DNA of 64,000 bases from Symbiodinium natans (taxonomy: Eukaryota; Sar; Dinophyceae; Suessiales; Symbiodiniaceae): contig CAJNDS010002745.1 of the NCBI GenBank assembly GCA_905221605.1, positions 438,501 through 502,500 on the forward strand. Direction: 5' to 3'. The translations under genes were made by a program, and so were the position numbers. Shown here in pieces: positions 10,084 through 23,100 of the stretch (the stretch's first letter is position 1; each line of letters starts with the position of its first letter). Below the pieces are notes generated by a model, which was given only the letters and a program-made list of their open reading frames with translations, was not told the origin of the DNA and made no database searches.

Positions 10084-10666
10084 AGGGTTTGGAGCTCCAC
10101 GATTGGGTTTCTAGGGCTTATAGGGGGTCCGCTAGGAAGCGCCGGCGTTTGCGTAATGACCGGAAGCGAACACAGACTCCGCAGTGCTTCGCACGCGGAG
10201 TCAGGGGGGGGGGGGGCCTCAGACCCCCCAAAATGGCATCAGAACGCCGCTCTAGAGACTAACCTTCCTTGGGGTTTGGGTGTTTGTTTCTACTTTTAGG
10301 GCTTCCGACCATGAAGCCGTCTCCTCCGAAAAACACAAAAAGAAGAATAATAAAACAAACGTAGAAGAAGACGAAGATGAAGAAGAAGAAGAAAGAGATG
10401 AAGAAGAAGGAAGAAAGCAAAAAGTCAAAATCAAACTCCAAACTGCTAAAACATGGCTAATGTGGAGGATGATTTCAGTTTGAAGAACATATGCTGGGCT
10501 AGCTATTATTTAAATTATACAGAAGAAGCTAGTGGATAATCTTGACAACAGTTTCGTGCAAGTGTTAGCTACACACCCATCTAATTGTCTGGCATTGCGT
10601 CCTATGCGCCCACGTCTCTTTTGTACTGTCACAATACGGCTATCTTTCTAGGCTACGCAACGCCTC

Positions 10667-10750
10667 CCCCAGCCCCCCCCCCCCCCACCCCCCACGCCCC
10701 CCCCCACCCCCCACCCACCCCCCACCCCCCCCCACCCGCCCCCCACCGCC

Positions 10751-10783
<33 letters not shown>
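10667..10783. repeat. C-rich low-complexity tract
   Basis: Almost pure C with CCCCCAC interruptions, ending in an uninterrupted run of about 34 C. Its length is probably unreliable in any assembly. Confidence 0.9.
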
Positions 10784-11116
10784 ACAATGAAGATAGATAC
10801 CCAGACAGTAGACCATGAAATTCTAAAACCTGCAATGGGGGGGGGGGTCCCTCTCAGGGGAGTCTATGTTCTATTTGGGGTATAACAGGGGGTACCCCCA
10901 CTTTGGGAAATACCCCACTTTGGGAAATACATCATGTCCTAAGCCATACTAAACCCCAGACCAAAACAAACCCTGGACGGCTAAAGCCCCTATGCCCGCA
11001 CCCAGAGTATCCCCCCCCCCCAAAAAAAAAAACCACGCATACACACACCTCTGAAACTCTGCAAACAAAGCTAGACCCTAAACCTAAACCCTAAACCCGA
11101 AACCCTTCCATGAGGC

Positions 11117-11182
11117 TCAAAGCAATCGGAGCTCTCTCTTCACAGCCACGAAAGCTCCGAGCTTCTGGAGTAAATCGTCCAC
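11117..11182 (-). CDS. ARM gene, probable terminal exon
   Basis: Acceptor TACCTCAG|GTG opens VDDLLQKLGAFVAVKRELRL and ends in TGA at 11119-11117. A GA donor overlapping the TGA is the alternative. Confidence 0.5.
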   Translation of the reverse strand: MDDLLQKLGAFVAVKRELRLL

Positions 11183-14100
11183 CTGAGGTAAAAATGGTTT
11201 AGGGTTTAGGCTTTAGGGATTAAACCCTAAACCCTAAACCCTAAACCCTAAACCCTAAACCCTAAACCCTAAACCCTAAACCCTAGGGTTTTTGAAGGTT
11301 TTAGGGTTTTAGGGTCAAGGTTCAGGGTTTAGGGTGCATTTGCACGGTCTAAGAGATGTGTGCTTGAAAGACTGGGGTAGGTTTGGGGGCCCTCTAAAAC
11401 TTAAACTTGTATTGCTTCGTTGGGTAATTTAAAAAAAAATAGGTTCAAACCTAACCCTGCCCCAAACCCTACACCCCGAACCCCTAAACCCTACACTCCT
11501 AAACCCCAAAACCTAAACCCCTACACCCGTAAACCCCCTTAACCCCAAACTCCTAAACCGCAAGCCCTAAACCACTAAACACAACCTACCCCCAGCCCGT
11601 CAGCCCTTAAAACCCAAACCCTAAACCCGAACCCCTAAACCCCAATCTCCTAAACCCCAAACTCCTAGACCGCAAACTCCAAACCCGAAACCCCAAACTC
11701 CTAAACCCCAATCTCCTAAACCCCAAACTCCTAAACCCCAAACCCCTAGACCCCAAAACCCCAATCCCCAAACTCCAAACCCCTAGACCCAAAACCCCAA
11801 ACCCTAAACCCCAAACCCCTAGACCCCAAAACCCCAAACTCCTCGACCCCAAACTCCTGAACCCGAAAACCCCTACTTAGTTGCCCAATACCCTGGCCCA
11901 AAAAGTCCACCTCTTGGGCTCCTAAGCCTAAGTTCCTACAGTTCCCAGCGACTGAGTCACAAGAGGATTCAAAGAGGACCCTTGAGCTGCTTCCTTCACT
12001 ACTGCATCTTGAGGTTTAGGGTTTAGGGTTTAGGGTTTAGGGTTTAGGGTTTAGGGCCTCAGCCGCAAACCCGGCGCTGGACGGGCCTCCTCGTTCATCT
12101 CCGCCAGGTTCGCAATGGTCAGCGCGGCTTCCCCGCGCTCCGCACCGACGCCTGGGCTGGGACTCTAAGCCCTAAACCCTAAGAGCACGACAGTAAGCTT
12201 GTATGCTGTTGCAGCAGAAGTAGCAAGAGGGTCACACAGCAGCAGCCTTTTCTCAGCAGGACAACTCCACGCCGACCACGGTGACGTGACTGCACCGCAG
12301 GGTGAGGAAGATGAAGCCAATGGTGTAGTCCGCGCTTCCTCCTCCTCACTTGCGGCACCCATGCGCCAGGTAATACCGGGACGGGAGGTGGGAACCCTGC
12401 TGCCAAGAGCCCAGGGCAACCCGCGCTTAGACTGCACAAGGTGTTGGAGAGCACCAGTTGGAGCCGTGGCATCCCTGACAAGTTGGCGCAGTGTGGCAGA
12501 CATACTCATGGGCAGCACAGCTCACTGGGCAGCCAGAACTTGCTGGATAGCAGGTGTCCGTCATGGTGTTGGAATCATGGCAAACCATTTCGTTCATGCC
12601 GCAAGTGACTGGGCAAGGGGACGGTTGGCACCAATTGTAGCCATCACAGCCCTCACATTGTGGCGGCATGTGGCACACATTCTCACCGGCAGGACACGTG
12701 ACCGGGCAGCCAGCGCACTTCTTGTGGCAGCTGTCGGTCATGGTGCTGGGATCATGGCACATCACTTCGTGCATCCCGCAGTGAACTGGACAGCTGCCGG
12801 GATGACAGTAGTCGTATCCCTGACACGTGTCACATGTCGGCGGCATGTGGCACACGGTGTCACCTGGCGGGCATGTGACCGGGCAGCCGATACTTGCGGG
12901 GTGGCAGCTGTCTGTCATGGTGTGGACATCATGGCAAACAACCTCATCCACTCCACAGATCACCGGACAGGGCCCAGGGTGACAGTAATTGTGTCCTGGA
13001 CAGCTGTCACATGTCGGCGGCTCGTGGCACTCGCTATCGCCTGGCGAGCATGTCACAGGGCAGCCAGCGCTCAAAGGGTGGCAGCTCTCCATCATGGTGG
13101 CGGAATCATAGCAATGCACTTCATCCGTGCCGCAATATGCTGGGCAAGGGGACGATTGGCACCAGTTATAGCCATCACAGCCCTCACATTGCGGCGGCGT
13201 ATGGCACACATGCTCGTTGCCAAAACACGTGACCGGGCAGCCTTCGGTCTTGTTGTGGCAACTGTTGATCATGGCGCTGGGATCATGGCACATTACTTCG
13301 TGCATCTCGCAGTAGACTGGACAGGCGCCGTGGTGACAGTAGTTGTATCCCTGACAGGTGTCACATGTCGGCTTTTCGTGGCATAAGCTCTCACCTGGCG
13401 AGCATGTCACAGGGCAGCCAGCGCTCAAAGGGTGGCAGCTCTCAATCATGGTGGCAGAATCATAGCAATGCACTTCGTCCATGCTGCAATATGCTGGGCA
13501 AGGGACCGACTGACACCAGTTGTAGCCCTCACAGCCCTCGCACGATGGCGGCATGTGGCACAAATGATCGCTGCCATAACAAGTCACCGGGCAGCCTTCG
13601 GTCTTATTGTGGCAGCTCTCAACCATGGTGTTGGGATCATGGCACCAGACCTCATCGAACCTGCAGTACACCGGGCAAGTGTAGGAGGAACAATAGTTGT
13701 AGGCATCACTGCCCTCGAACATCTGCGGCTCGTGGCACACGTGCTCACCAGGGAGGCAGGTGACGGGGCAGCCTGCGCTCTTGGGGTGGCAGCTCTCGGT
13801 CATTGTCATGGGATCATGGCACCACATCTCCTCTGCGCTGCATGTAAGAGGCTGCACTGCGGCATTTTTCGTCACCTTGGTCTGCAAGGCACAGGTTCCC
13901 TTACTCTCTTCGGGGATCGCGTCCGACAAAGCCAGACTTGCGGTAACCAAAGGCACGAGGATGGACAGCGGCATTGCTGACGGCGGTCCCGTGTCAAGAG
14001 GGGGCTCAGGTGAAAGTGAAGCTTGAGAGCGACTCGAAAGGGCTGCATGCACCAAGAACTACAGTGGCTGACCTCTGGACGGACCTGGGAGCACCCGGAG

Positions 14101-17100
14101 AACTGCGAATAAGGGCCTACTCCCGGCCCGAGTTGCTCGGTCTCGGGCTTCACTATGGGATTGTATGCCATCCTCAGTAACCTTGTGGGCCTTCTGGATT
14201 TAGGGTTTAGGGTTTAAAGTCCCAGTAGCCCCCAACCCCCCCCCCCCCCCCCCGGGCCTTCTTCTGGGGGTGTACATAGGGTTTAGTGTTTAAGGTGTAA
14301 CGACGAACAAACAAAGCGCGAAATCTCACAAATCCCTAAAACCTAAACCCTAAACTCTAAATAACCCCAAACCTAAATAACCCTAAACCGTAAATCCTAC
14401 ACCCTAAACCTAAGCTCTAAACCCTAAACCCTTGCCTTGCGCTAAGAAGGTCATGGCTAAGGCGCAAGAGCGCAACTGCTGCAGGAGGATGTCCATGCAA
14501 CCAGCCTCCACGATTTCCTTAGGTCTTCAGAGCTGCAACCCTAAACCCTAAACCCTAAACCCGAAACCCTAAACCCTAATACCTACTACCATGATACCGC
14601 AATGCACGAATATCCTTCTCAGTACCCTAAACTCAGGGCTCGGGGTGTAGGTACTTCGGGTTTAGGGAGCCCAGGGTTGTAGGGCCCGATTCTACGCAGT
14701 GACCAACAGGAAGCCCGAATTGCAACTCACGGTTTACCGTCTTGGGTTTAGGGTTTACGGCATTGCGGTTTAGGGTGAGGGCTTGGGGTTCTGAGTTATT
14801 AGAGTACTCGAGAATTGGGCAAAAGAGGGCAAGAGGGCAGTAGGGTCAGGGAATATTGGGCTATCAAGTTCAAACTGGGGCCGCTAGTAACTACACACCA
14901 AATTTTAAACCCTCGACCCGCCCAGGAACTAAGATGGCCGCAGAAACCTTTGCAAGGATTCCACAGGACTTCTTGCCGAGCGACGGCCGCATTGTCAATA
15001 TGTCCTGGTGCTGGTTGTTGAGTCTAATCAGAACGGCGGGGAGCAGCTGGGACACTCCAACACCAACACATGATCATGTTACTGGATATTAGTAGGTCAT
15101 CAGGGAAAGGGGTACCCAAGTTTGAAACCCTGAATATAGGGTACCTACCGAATTTCCCAAGCCCTAAGCGCCCATGTACCTGATTATTGTATACTTGGGC
15201 CCCACAGTCCTTATATAGGAAGTACTTTAAGGCCCAAGTATTACGTACTTCCCTAAACCCTAAACCCTAAACCCTAAACCCTAAACCCTAAACCCTAAAC
15301 CCTAAACCCTAAACCCTAAACCCTTAGGGAAACTCCCTACAGCAAGACCCAGTAAGATGATGTGTGGATGTCCGCGAACGCTCCGGAAATCTTGCACGGT
15401 GGGCGCTGCAGAAGTGGCGTGGGCTTAGGGTTTAGGGTTTAGGGTTTAGGGTTTAGGGTTTATAGGGTTTAGGGTTTTAAGGTTTAGGGTTTAGGGTTTA
15501 GGGTTTAGGGTTTAGGGTTTAGGGTTTAGGGTAGGGTTTAGGGTTTAGGCGTCACCCCCACTGAATTCCATTCTTTGGTGGCGGGGCCTTTTGAGATCTG
15601 CTTGCAGGTATATCAAAAGAAACAAGCAAATAACACAAAATGTATATAAACATATATACATATGTATACATCTTCATACTTCTATTTACATTGAATGTTT
15701 GAGACGGCGTCAAAATTACTTGTTTAAGCCTTGCTTGTTTTTGAATTAGCGCGTCCCCTATCGTTTTCCATGTTTTTCGCCTACCGCACTTTTACCCTAT
15801 CGTATCAAGTCACCCTATCATTTTGTCCCCTATCGATCCTCGGCGTTTTGCTGCAACAACTACCCCCTCTACTAAAATAAGCAAGCGGTGATTTTGACCA
15901 CGTCTCATCCCTAAACCCTAAACCCTAAACCCTAAACCCTAAACCCTAAACCCTAAACCCTAAACCCTAAACCCTAAACCCTAAACCCTAAACCCAACCT
16001 CTAAGCCTTCAACCGCAAACCCCCCCTGATCCTTGAGCCCTGGACGGATGTACGGGCGGTATCCGACAATAGGGGGTTTACTCCTTGAGGGTCTCTTACA
16101 GGGGATGCTGTTCTATTTGGGGTATGAAAGGGGTACCCCTATTTTGGGAAATACCCATGTCAGTTTAGAACCCTTGAAACCTGATCAAAGTCGACGTCCA
16201 AACGTCCATGGGTCAGATAATTATCGGATAAATTGCCAAGAGAGCTTCCCTATTCCCTAAACCCTAAAACCCTTACTGAAGGTCTGTCCTCGCGCCATGG
16301 CCCCGAGGGCAACGATGGCTTGGCGCTTCTCCGCGGTCGCTCTTGCAAGGGCCTGGGGGGGGGGGGGGGGGGGGGCAGAAGCTCGGGTTTAGGGTTTAAT
16401 TAGGGTTTAGGGTTTAGGGTTTAGGGTTTTGGGTTCAGGGTTTAGGGCTAGGGTTTAGGGTTTAAGGCTCAGGGCTTAGGAATTAAGGTTTAGGGGTTTC
16501 GGGTTCGGGAAGGTTCAATTGTGTTTTCGGCCTAGGGGTTGAGGGCTATATTTTCTGGGGTTAAGGTTTACCCTGCTCTCTTAGCCTGGGATGCTCCCCG
16601 TTGGGGCAACCGATGCTACAAAAGGTCCTCATAGCCCCCTGTTAGAAGTGTTGTCGAGAGTGCTGCTGAAGCGGGGGGTTTCAGGGATATGGTTTGGGCA
16701 CGTCCTGCACCGTGAGCCCTCCATAACCTTTAATCCCTGAGCCCTAAATCATTGTTCAGAAAGGCAACGGTTGCCGACAATAGGCAGTCATAGCTCCACT
16801 GCCCCCTTGTAAACCGGAAACTACAAAGGTTTAGGGTGTAGGGTTGTGGCTTAAAGCTCCATAGCCTGAACCCCCAAACCCACTAAGCCCCTGCTAACTG
16901 CACAAACCCTGAGCCCCACACCTCCCAAGCCCACGATGAAATCCACATGTACCCGCTCGTCCCGAGAGGTTTGAAGCCAGAAGCCCTAAGCTCTACTCCT
17001 TGAGAGGCCTAAACCCTAAACCCTAGACCCTAAACCCGAACCCTAAACCCTAAATCCTAAGTCCTAGACTTGTCTTAGGGCAAGCGCAAGACTCCTAAGG

Positions 17101-20100
17101 CCTGGATGAGGACATCCAGCGCGCCAGCTTCAGCGAAGGCCGTCCTTTTTAGGTTTATGACTACCCTAAACCCTAAACCCTGAAACCCTGAAACCCTGAA
17201 ACCCCGAAACCCCGAAACCCTGAAACCCTGAAACCCTGAAACGCAAAACCCTAAACCCTAAACCTTTCTAGGATTTACGGTATAGGGTTTCAGAGTTTAG
17301 GGGCTTAAGGTTTATGTTCTAGTTACCCTAGAAGAGGGATGCCCTTTTTGGGGTTGGATACTTCATAAGGGAACCTGGAACCAGCAAGGGCCCTTAGTAT
17401 GAGCCCTTAGAGAACTAACGCAACAAAGCACACCCACACTTCGAAACGCTACACTTCAACCCAGAACTTTGAGTATACCCTAGACGAACCCGAGACTCTG
17501 CACTTGTCGTTCGAAAACTGCCCCAACTATCCCCGCGTTTTGGCTGACGGAGCTGGAGCTGCCAAAGGACCCCTAAACCCTAAACCCCCTAAATCAGGCC
17601 GTGGGTCTGCGCGGGTTCATAGTTGTCACAGATGCAAGTCACAGCCGTGGCTGCCTCAGTGATGTATGGTTGCTGGTGGGCCACCCTCTACTTACCCGAG
17701 ATAGCCTTAGCATCCCAAACCATCTACGGCCATCGTCGCTGCGCCAGCGCCATTCCTCATCTAGTACGGCTACAATGCCTCACCCCAGTGGGTCTGGGTA
17801 GTGGTCCTCATCCTCATTTCCCGGTTAGCTTCGGGGCTTGTGACCCTAAGCCCTAAACCTTAAACTTTCGGGTGTATGGAATGATCTGATGATACCTTAA
17901 GAATACTAAACACGTAAAATCCTAATTCAACCTTTCAGAGCCCCCTGAAGCCCTAAACCCCTGGAGTTCACATCCTTGACATTGTGAACGCGCATAACAC
18001 TTTGAGGGGAAAGTAGACCCCTTTCCTCAAAGTAACTGAAGAGACCAGCACTGTTCACATGCGACTGGTTTCGGAGCACAGATCTATTTGTAGAAGCGCT
18101 GCTTGTCAGCTGTTTCCTATTCGACAATGCAAGCATGCGAGTTGGCGTTACTCAGCTTTCCTCTCTACATGATTTGGTCAAAAGCATTACTGCGTCGTTT
18201 GCGTGGCAACCGATGCTTCTGCTCGGCTGGCACTGGCACTGGCCTGGTTGCAGAATGCGACTGAACCGTGGACAATGAAAATGGGCCGGCTAAATCCAAG
18301 CTAAATAAAGGTCGGCGCAATGCGAAAGCTGCATGAAGTGCCAATAAGCCTTCAAGCACACCGAACCTCATAGCACTAAACTCAGGGTACGCGTTTCTGC
18401 CTAAACAAGACCCAGAGTGGGTCCTAGTAAAATGCGTTTCCCCAGACTGGAAGATCAAGCCTCAGCAGACAAATCGACGGCCTTCCGAAGTTTAGGGTTT
18501 AGGGTTTAGGGTTTAGGGTTTAGGGTTTAGGGTTTAGGGTTTAGGGTTTAGGGACTCCAGCAGCAAAGGGCTGAACATTTGCTTACTTCCCCTGCGCCCC
18601 AAGGTCATATTATCGGAAGTACAAGACAATACCAACCATACCCTGTTCAGGTACACGAACACAGAGGGTGGATTTAGGGAATATCTGGCCCCCGCCCTGT
18701 GAGCAAGGGGCTTTTACTGCATATAGGGACCAGTAGGCGTGCTACCTGCTGCCGATCCGAGATCTAAGAATAGTGTCGAGGGTTGAGGGTGTACGGTTTA
18801 CGCACGAGGCCGATGGTTGTAAGGGGTCCAAACCCTGAACAAAGAATACAGCTCGTACCGGGTGTCCTGAGAGTTGAAGTTCAAGTGTGCAGTGCAGGCG
18901 CGGGGTCTAGAGTGTAATGGCCAAAGGTTTAGGAGTACTCCGCTAGTGCGGCTCAAGCTTCAGACACAGCTCCTGCGCCTCCGAGATGCAGCCCTATAGA
19001 CCCTAAACTCTGCGCTCTAAACCCTAAACCCTAAACCCCAAAGAGCGGCGTGGGGTCATCTGGTTCCCTTCTGAAAGCCCTAAACCCTAGCCCGTCACGG
19101 TCTGGTCACTTCTAGGAACCCTCGCATCGATCTTTTCAGGTAGTAGGGGTTTAGGGTTTAGGGTTTAGGGTGTAGGGTTTAGGGCCATAAACCCTAGACT
19201 GACCTTACGAGTTAAGAGGGTTCAAGGTCTGGGGCTCAGATTCAGAGGAGCCTGTGTTCTCGAACCCCCCTCCCCCGCCCCCACGGTATCCCTCCCTGCA
19301 AACCTTGCCGCTAACCCTTAAACCACCACGGCCGGGACAGGCAACCCTGAAACGTAAATCCTAAGCCCTAAAACCTAAACCCACCATGAAGCACAGCAGG
19401 GGGAAGAGGGGAACCCCGAACCCTATCCGCCTTAGCCCTGAACCCTCAACCTGCACCTCAACCCTAAACCCTACACCCAGACCTCAACCCGAAACCCACC
19501 ATGAACCACAGGCCATGAACCGCAGAGGGGGAGGGGGGCGGGAGGTTGGAAACCCCAAGCCCAAAACCCATGTAGGGTTGTGGCTTCGAGGAGCGCAAGG
19601 ACCGCAGGAGTTATCCTAAAGAAAGCGGGCGTAGGCCCTTTACTTTCCACAGTACCAGATCTCGCGTTGATTACAGAATTGCAGCACCGTGAAGGCAGAT
19701 CATGTCCGTTTGAAAAGGGGTGCACAAATAATGTGAACCCTGGAAGTGCGCGCGCGTGCTTTGGGGTAGCTACTCTTACATTCACCCTCGGAAACAGGGT
19801 TGGGAATGCAGCTACACTACCAGACACAAGAGTAGCCTAGGAACAAAAAGGGTGCCCTTTTTGGTTTAGACTTTGTTCAAGGGAACCTAAACCCGAAACA
19901 AAGGAAACACGGGCCTATTCTGGGTCCGAGACTCTCTACTAACCCTGCGCTACAAGTATCCACCCTAAACTAGATTTCAGAGCAACCCAGAATATATCCT
20001 AAACCCCAAACCTTCCAAACAAAGGAATGAGGACCACTGAAGGGTCCACTTCCCTAAGCCCTAAACCCTATAAACCCTAAACCCTATAAACCCTAAACCC

Positions 20101-23100
20101 TAAACCCTGAACCCTGAACCCTAAACCCTAAACCCTAAACCCTAAACCCTCTCAACCCCAAACCCTAAACCCTAAATCGGAAAGCAAGCCGACGACTTCA
20201 CACAACGACTCGCTTAAGGGGTATAAGGAGGGACCCCAGAAGGGAACCTTCATCTTATTCCCCTAGAAACCTTATACTACTAATTGCTTCAGAACCCCCC
20301 AAATAATAATTAAAAAAAATCTTCCCTGTAAGGGCAATATTGGGATTATCATTGTCATGTATTGTTTTTTTTGGCGGGGGCTAAGCAAATAGTAGTATAT
20401 AGAAACCTTATACTAATAATTGCTTAAGAACCCCCCCAAAACAGTGCATAATACTCCTTCTACGGGCAATGACAGGGATTTTCATTTTATTTTTTTTTTA
20501 TTTCTATTTATTTTCTTTTTTTTTTTTGGGGGGGGGGGGGGGGGCGGTTCTGAGGCAAATGGTAGTATATAGTCCCTATATGGCTAAGTGGCCCCCAAAT
20601 AATCACTTCCCTCTTTTTCTAAAGACCACCCTAATCATAAAAACACTTTTCGGAAAATCCTGCCGAAACCGACCCCGCCTTTTAAACCCTATTCCGAATT
20701 GGGGGGGGGGGGGGGGGGGGGGGGGGGCGGGGTTCAGGCATCCAACAAACCCCTCAACACCAACAAAACCCTCAGAGGGTTTAGAGTTTGGGGTCTAGGG
20801 TTTAGGGTTTAGGGCTTAGGGTTAGGGCTTTAGGGTTTAGAGCCCAGTCTTTTCGATTGATTACTTGAGTAACCCTGAAGTCTAATTAATTATGACATTT
20901 CGATAAAATCCTCCCCTAATTAAAAAAAAAAACACATTTCGAGTTTCTGTTGGGGAGGGAGGGGGGGTGCACTTAACATTAGGGGGATGGGATTAACCCC
21001 TAAATAAACCCCTAAGGTCCCTTGTAAGGGTCCTTCCTTTCATCCCTTGACTCTATACACTAAGCCCGAGACCCTAAACCCTTATAAAACCCTAAGGTCC
21101 GACACGAAGTCCGCTTAAGGTTTCGGGCCTTGAAACCCTAAACCCTAAACCCTAAACCCTAAACCCTTCAACATCACGTGGACTGGACATCGGAAGCCAG
21201 TTCCAGCACTTCAACCATTGGAGGTTCGGCGTTACTTGGGTAGGTTTGGGGGGGCCTATAAAAATAAACTTTGTCGTCGGCTTTATGAGGATTGGGGGGA
21301 CTAAGGCATAAAAGTAAAAATTATGTGCAACCCTGCCACTGTTTAGGGTTTGGGGCTTGGGGTTGAAGCTTCTGAACGGATGGGTCGTAAAAAGGTGTTC
21401 TGCTTCTGCCGACCCGACTCGTAAGGTTTTTGTCGAGGCTTACGGATTAAGAAGAAGGTCGACGGTTTATGCTTCAGTTTTCAGGTTTGGGGTGCATTGT
21501 GCGCCGTCTGTTCGTTACACAGTGTAAACCCAACCCCTCTAAGGTGGGAACCATGGGGCCCTTAGTATGGTCCCTTATCCTTGCTTTTTGGGGATCCATA
21601 GAATGGGCCCTTATATTCTATTGAATAGAGGGCTTTCTGCGTTTTGAACGGCTTTAGTCTTGGGGCTAGCTCCGCCCAAAAAACGCGACTGTGTAGTCTA
21701 CCGGGCAGATAACCCTAAACCCTAAACCCTAAACCCTAAACCCTAAACCGTACACCCTAAACCCTAAAAACCCAAAACCCTGAACCCTGAACCCTGAACC
21801 CTAGACGGCAGCAACTTCCTGCCCAGGAACATTGCGCTGCTCGGCCTCCATAGAAGACCTCAGCAGCACCATCAGCGGCTCAACCACGCCAACGGCCATG
21901 ATTCTCTCCTGCAGGGTTTAGGGTTTAGGGTTGCAGGGACCCATAGCACTTAAACTCCAACATTGCGGTCTGTCAGCTGAAATTGTCGCTTAACCAGCAA
22001 GCATGAGAAGTGCAAAACACAAGGGCTCGGATGGCAAAGTCGGGGTTTATGGTTTAGGTTACCCTAAACCCTAAACCCCCAAAATTGTAAGGGATAGGGC
22101 TGAGAGAGGCCAAGGCGCGAGACCTCTGATAGCCCCGAAACCCGAAACCCTAAACCCGAAAAACCTGAAGCAGTTGAGGGGTTAAAGTTTACTTAGCAGC
22201 TCCTGTGGCGTAGTAGGTCTACTGAGTATCCCCTAGAAACCCTATCATCATCCCCATAACCCACATTACGCCTTTCAAGCAGGGTTTTAGGGCTTAGGGT
22301 TTAGGGGTTTGGGGCATAGGGTTTCCCATGCCGTCCTGGTTGTCAGTGTTGCCTTTCGCCAACTTCGCAAGGCAGAACGCAGCGTCGATCCGCTCCGTGG
22401 CATTCGGTGCGGACCTCAGTGGACCCAAAGGCTTGCAGATTGGGGTTTAGGGTTTAGGTTTTTCACAAGGGTTTAGGGTTTAGGGTTTAGGGTCTGGGGT
22501 TGAGGGTTGAGGGTTTAGGGTTTAGGGCTGCACCAATACCATTTTGATTGGTACTCGAAGAAGGAGTTGTTGCCGGCGTGATGGCGGTGGTAGTTGTGGG
22601 AAAAGACTACTAGGAGCAGCAAGAGCAGCAGCGACAGCAATGTTTCTGTCTGTATGTATATGTATATAAAGAAGGATATGGAAAACTTTCTTCGCTTGGG
22701 GAGGGCGGACAGGGAGAAGGGCTGCGGTGGTTTGGGCTTCTGTTCAGGAGGGGTGAGGGCTCGAAATCACATGCGCGCAAGCCCTTTCCTGCGGGTTTCG
22801 GGTTCATAGGCTATGTGTCGTCCAGAAGACCTCCGACTGGAGCCCCAAAGCACCTAGCTCCAAAGCCAGAAACCCTAAAGGTAGTGAGGGGGGGTACGTT
22901 CGGTCACGTACCTTGGAGCCTCCTTCCTTGAAAACATCAGACAAAAACTGAATACATGCCTTGAGAAACCTATGTAATTCCCCTCTAAGAAGAGAACTGA
23001 GCCTGCACAACTGGGGCAAATCTATATACAGTTCTGCTGCTCTAGAAAAAACCCTGAATCTAACAAGCTACCTAGAACCGCAAACCTTTGCCGGTAGGGC

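Larger units (their letters stand above)
9366..11116. other. Repeat-rich spacer between the ARM gene and the next island
   Basis: Contains CCCTAAA arrays at 9559-9614 and 9995-10083, a TTTAGGG array at 9708-9818, a GAA/GAT-rich microsatellite at 10360-10425, a poly-G run at 10205-10216, a 110-bp C-rich tract (10667-10783) and a short hairpin element at about 10846-10932. ORFs over the GAA and C tracts are low-complexity artefacts. No gene is supportable here. Confidence 0.6.

Noticed and set aside
10585-10835. Proline/histidine-rich and glycine/tryptophan-rich ORFs
   Set aside because: Translations of the C-rich tract; also 45027-45251 and 42187-42478.
12199-13386. 395-codon plus-strand ORF
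   Set aside because: Antisense shadow of the cysteine-repeat gene; the minus frame has a signal peptide and regular Cys spacing.
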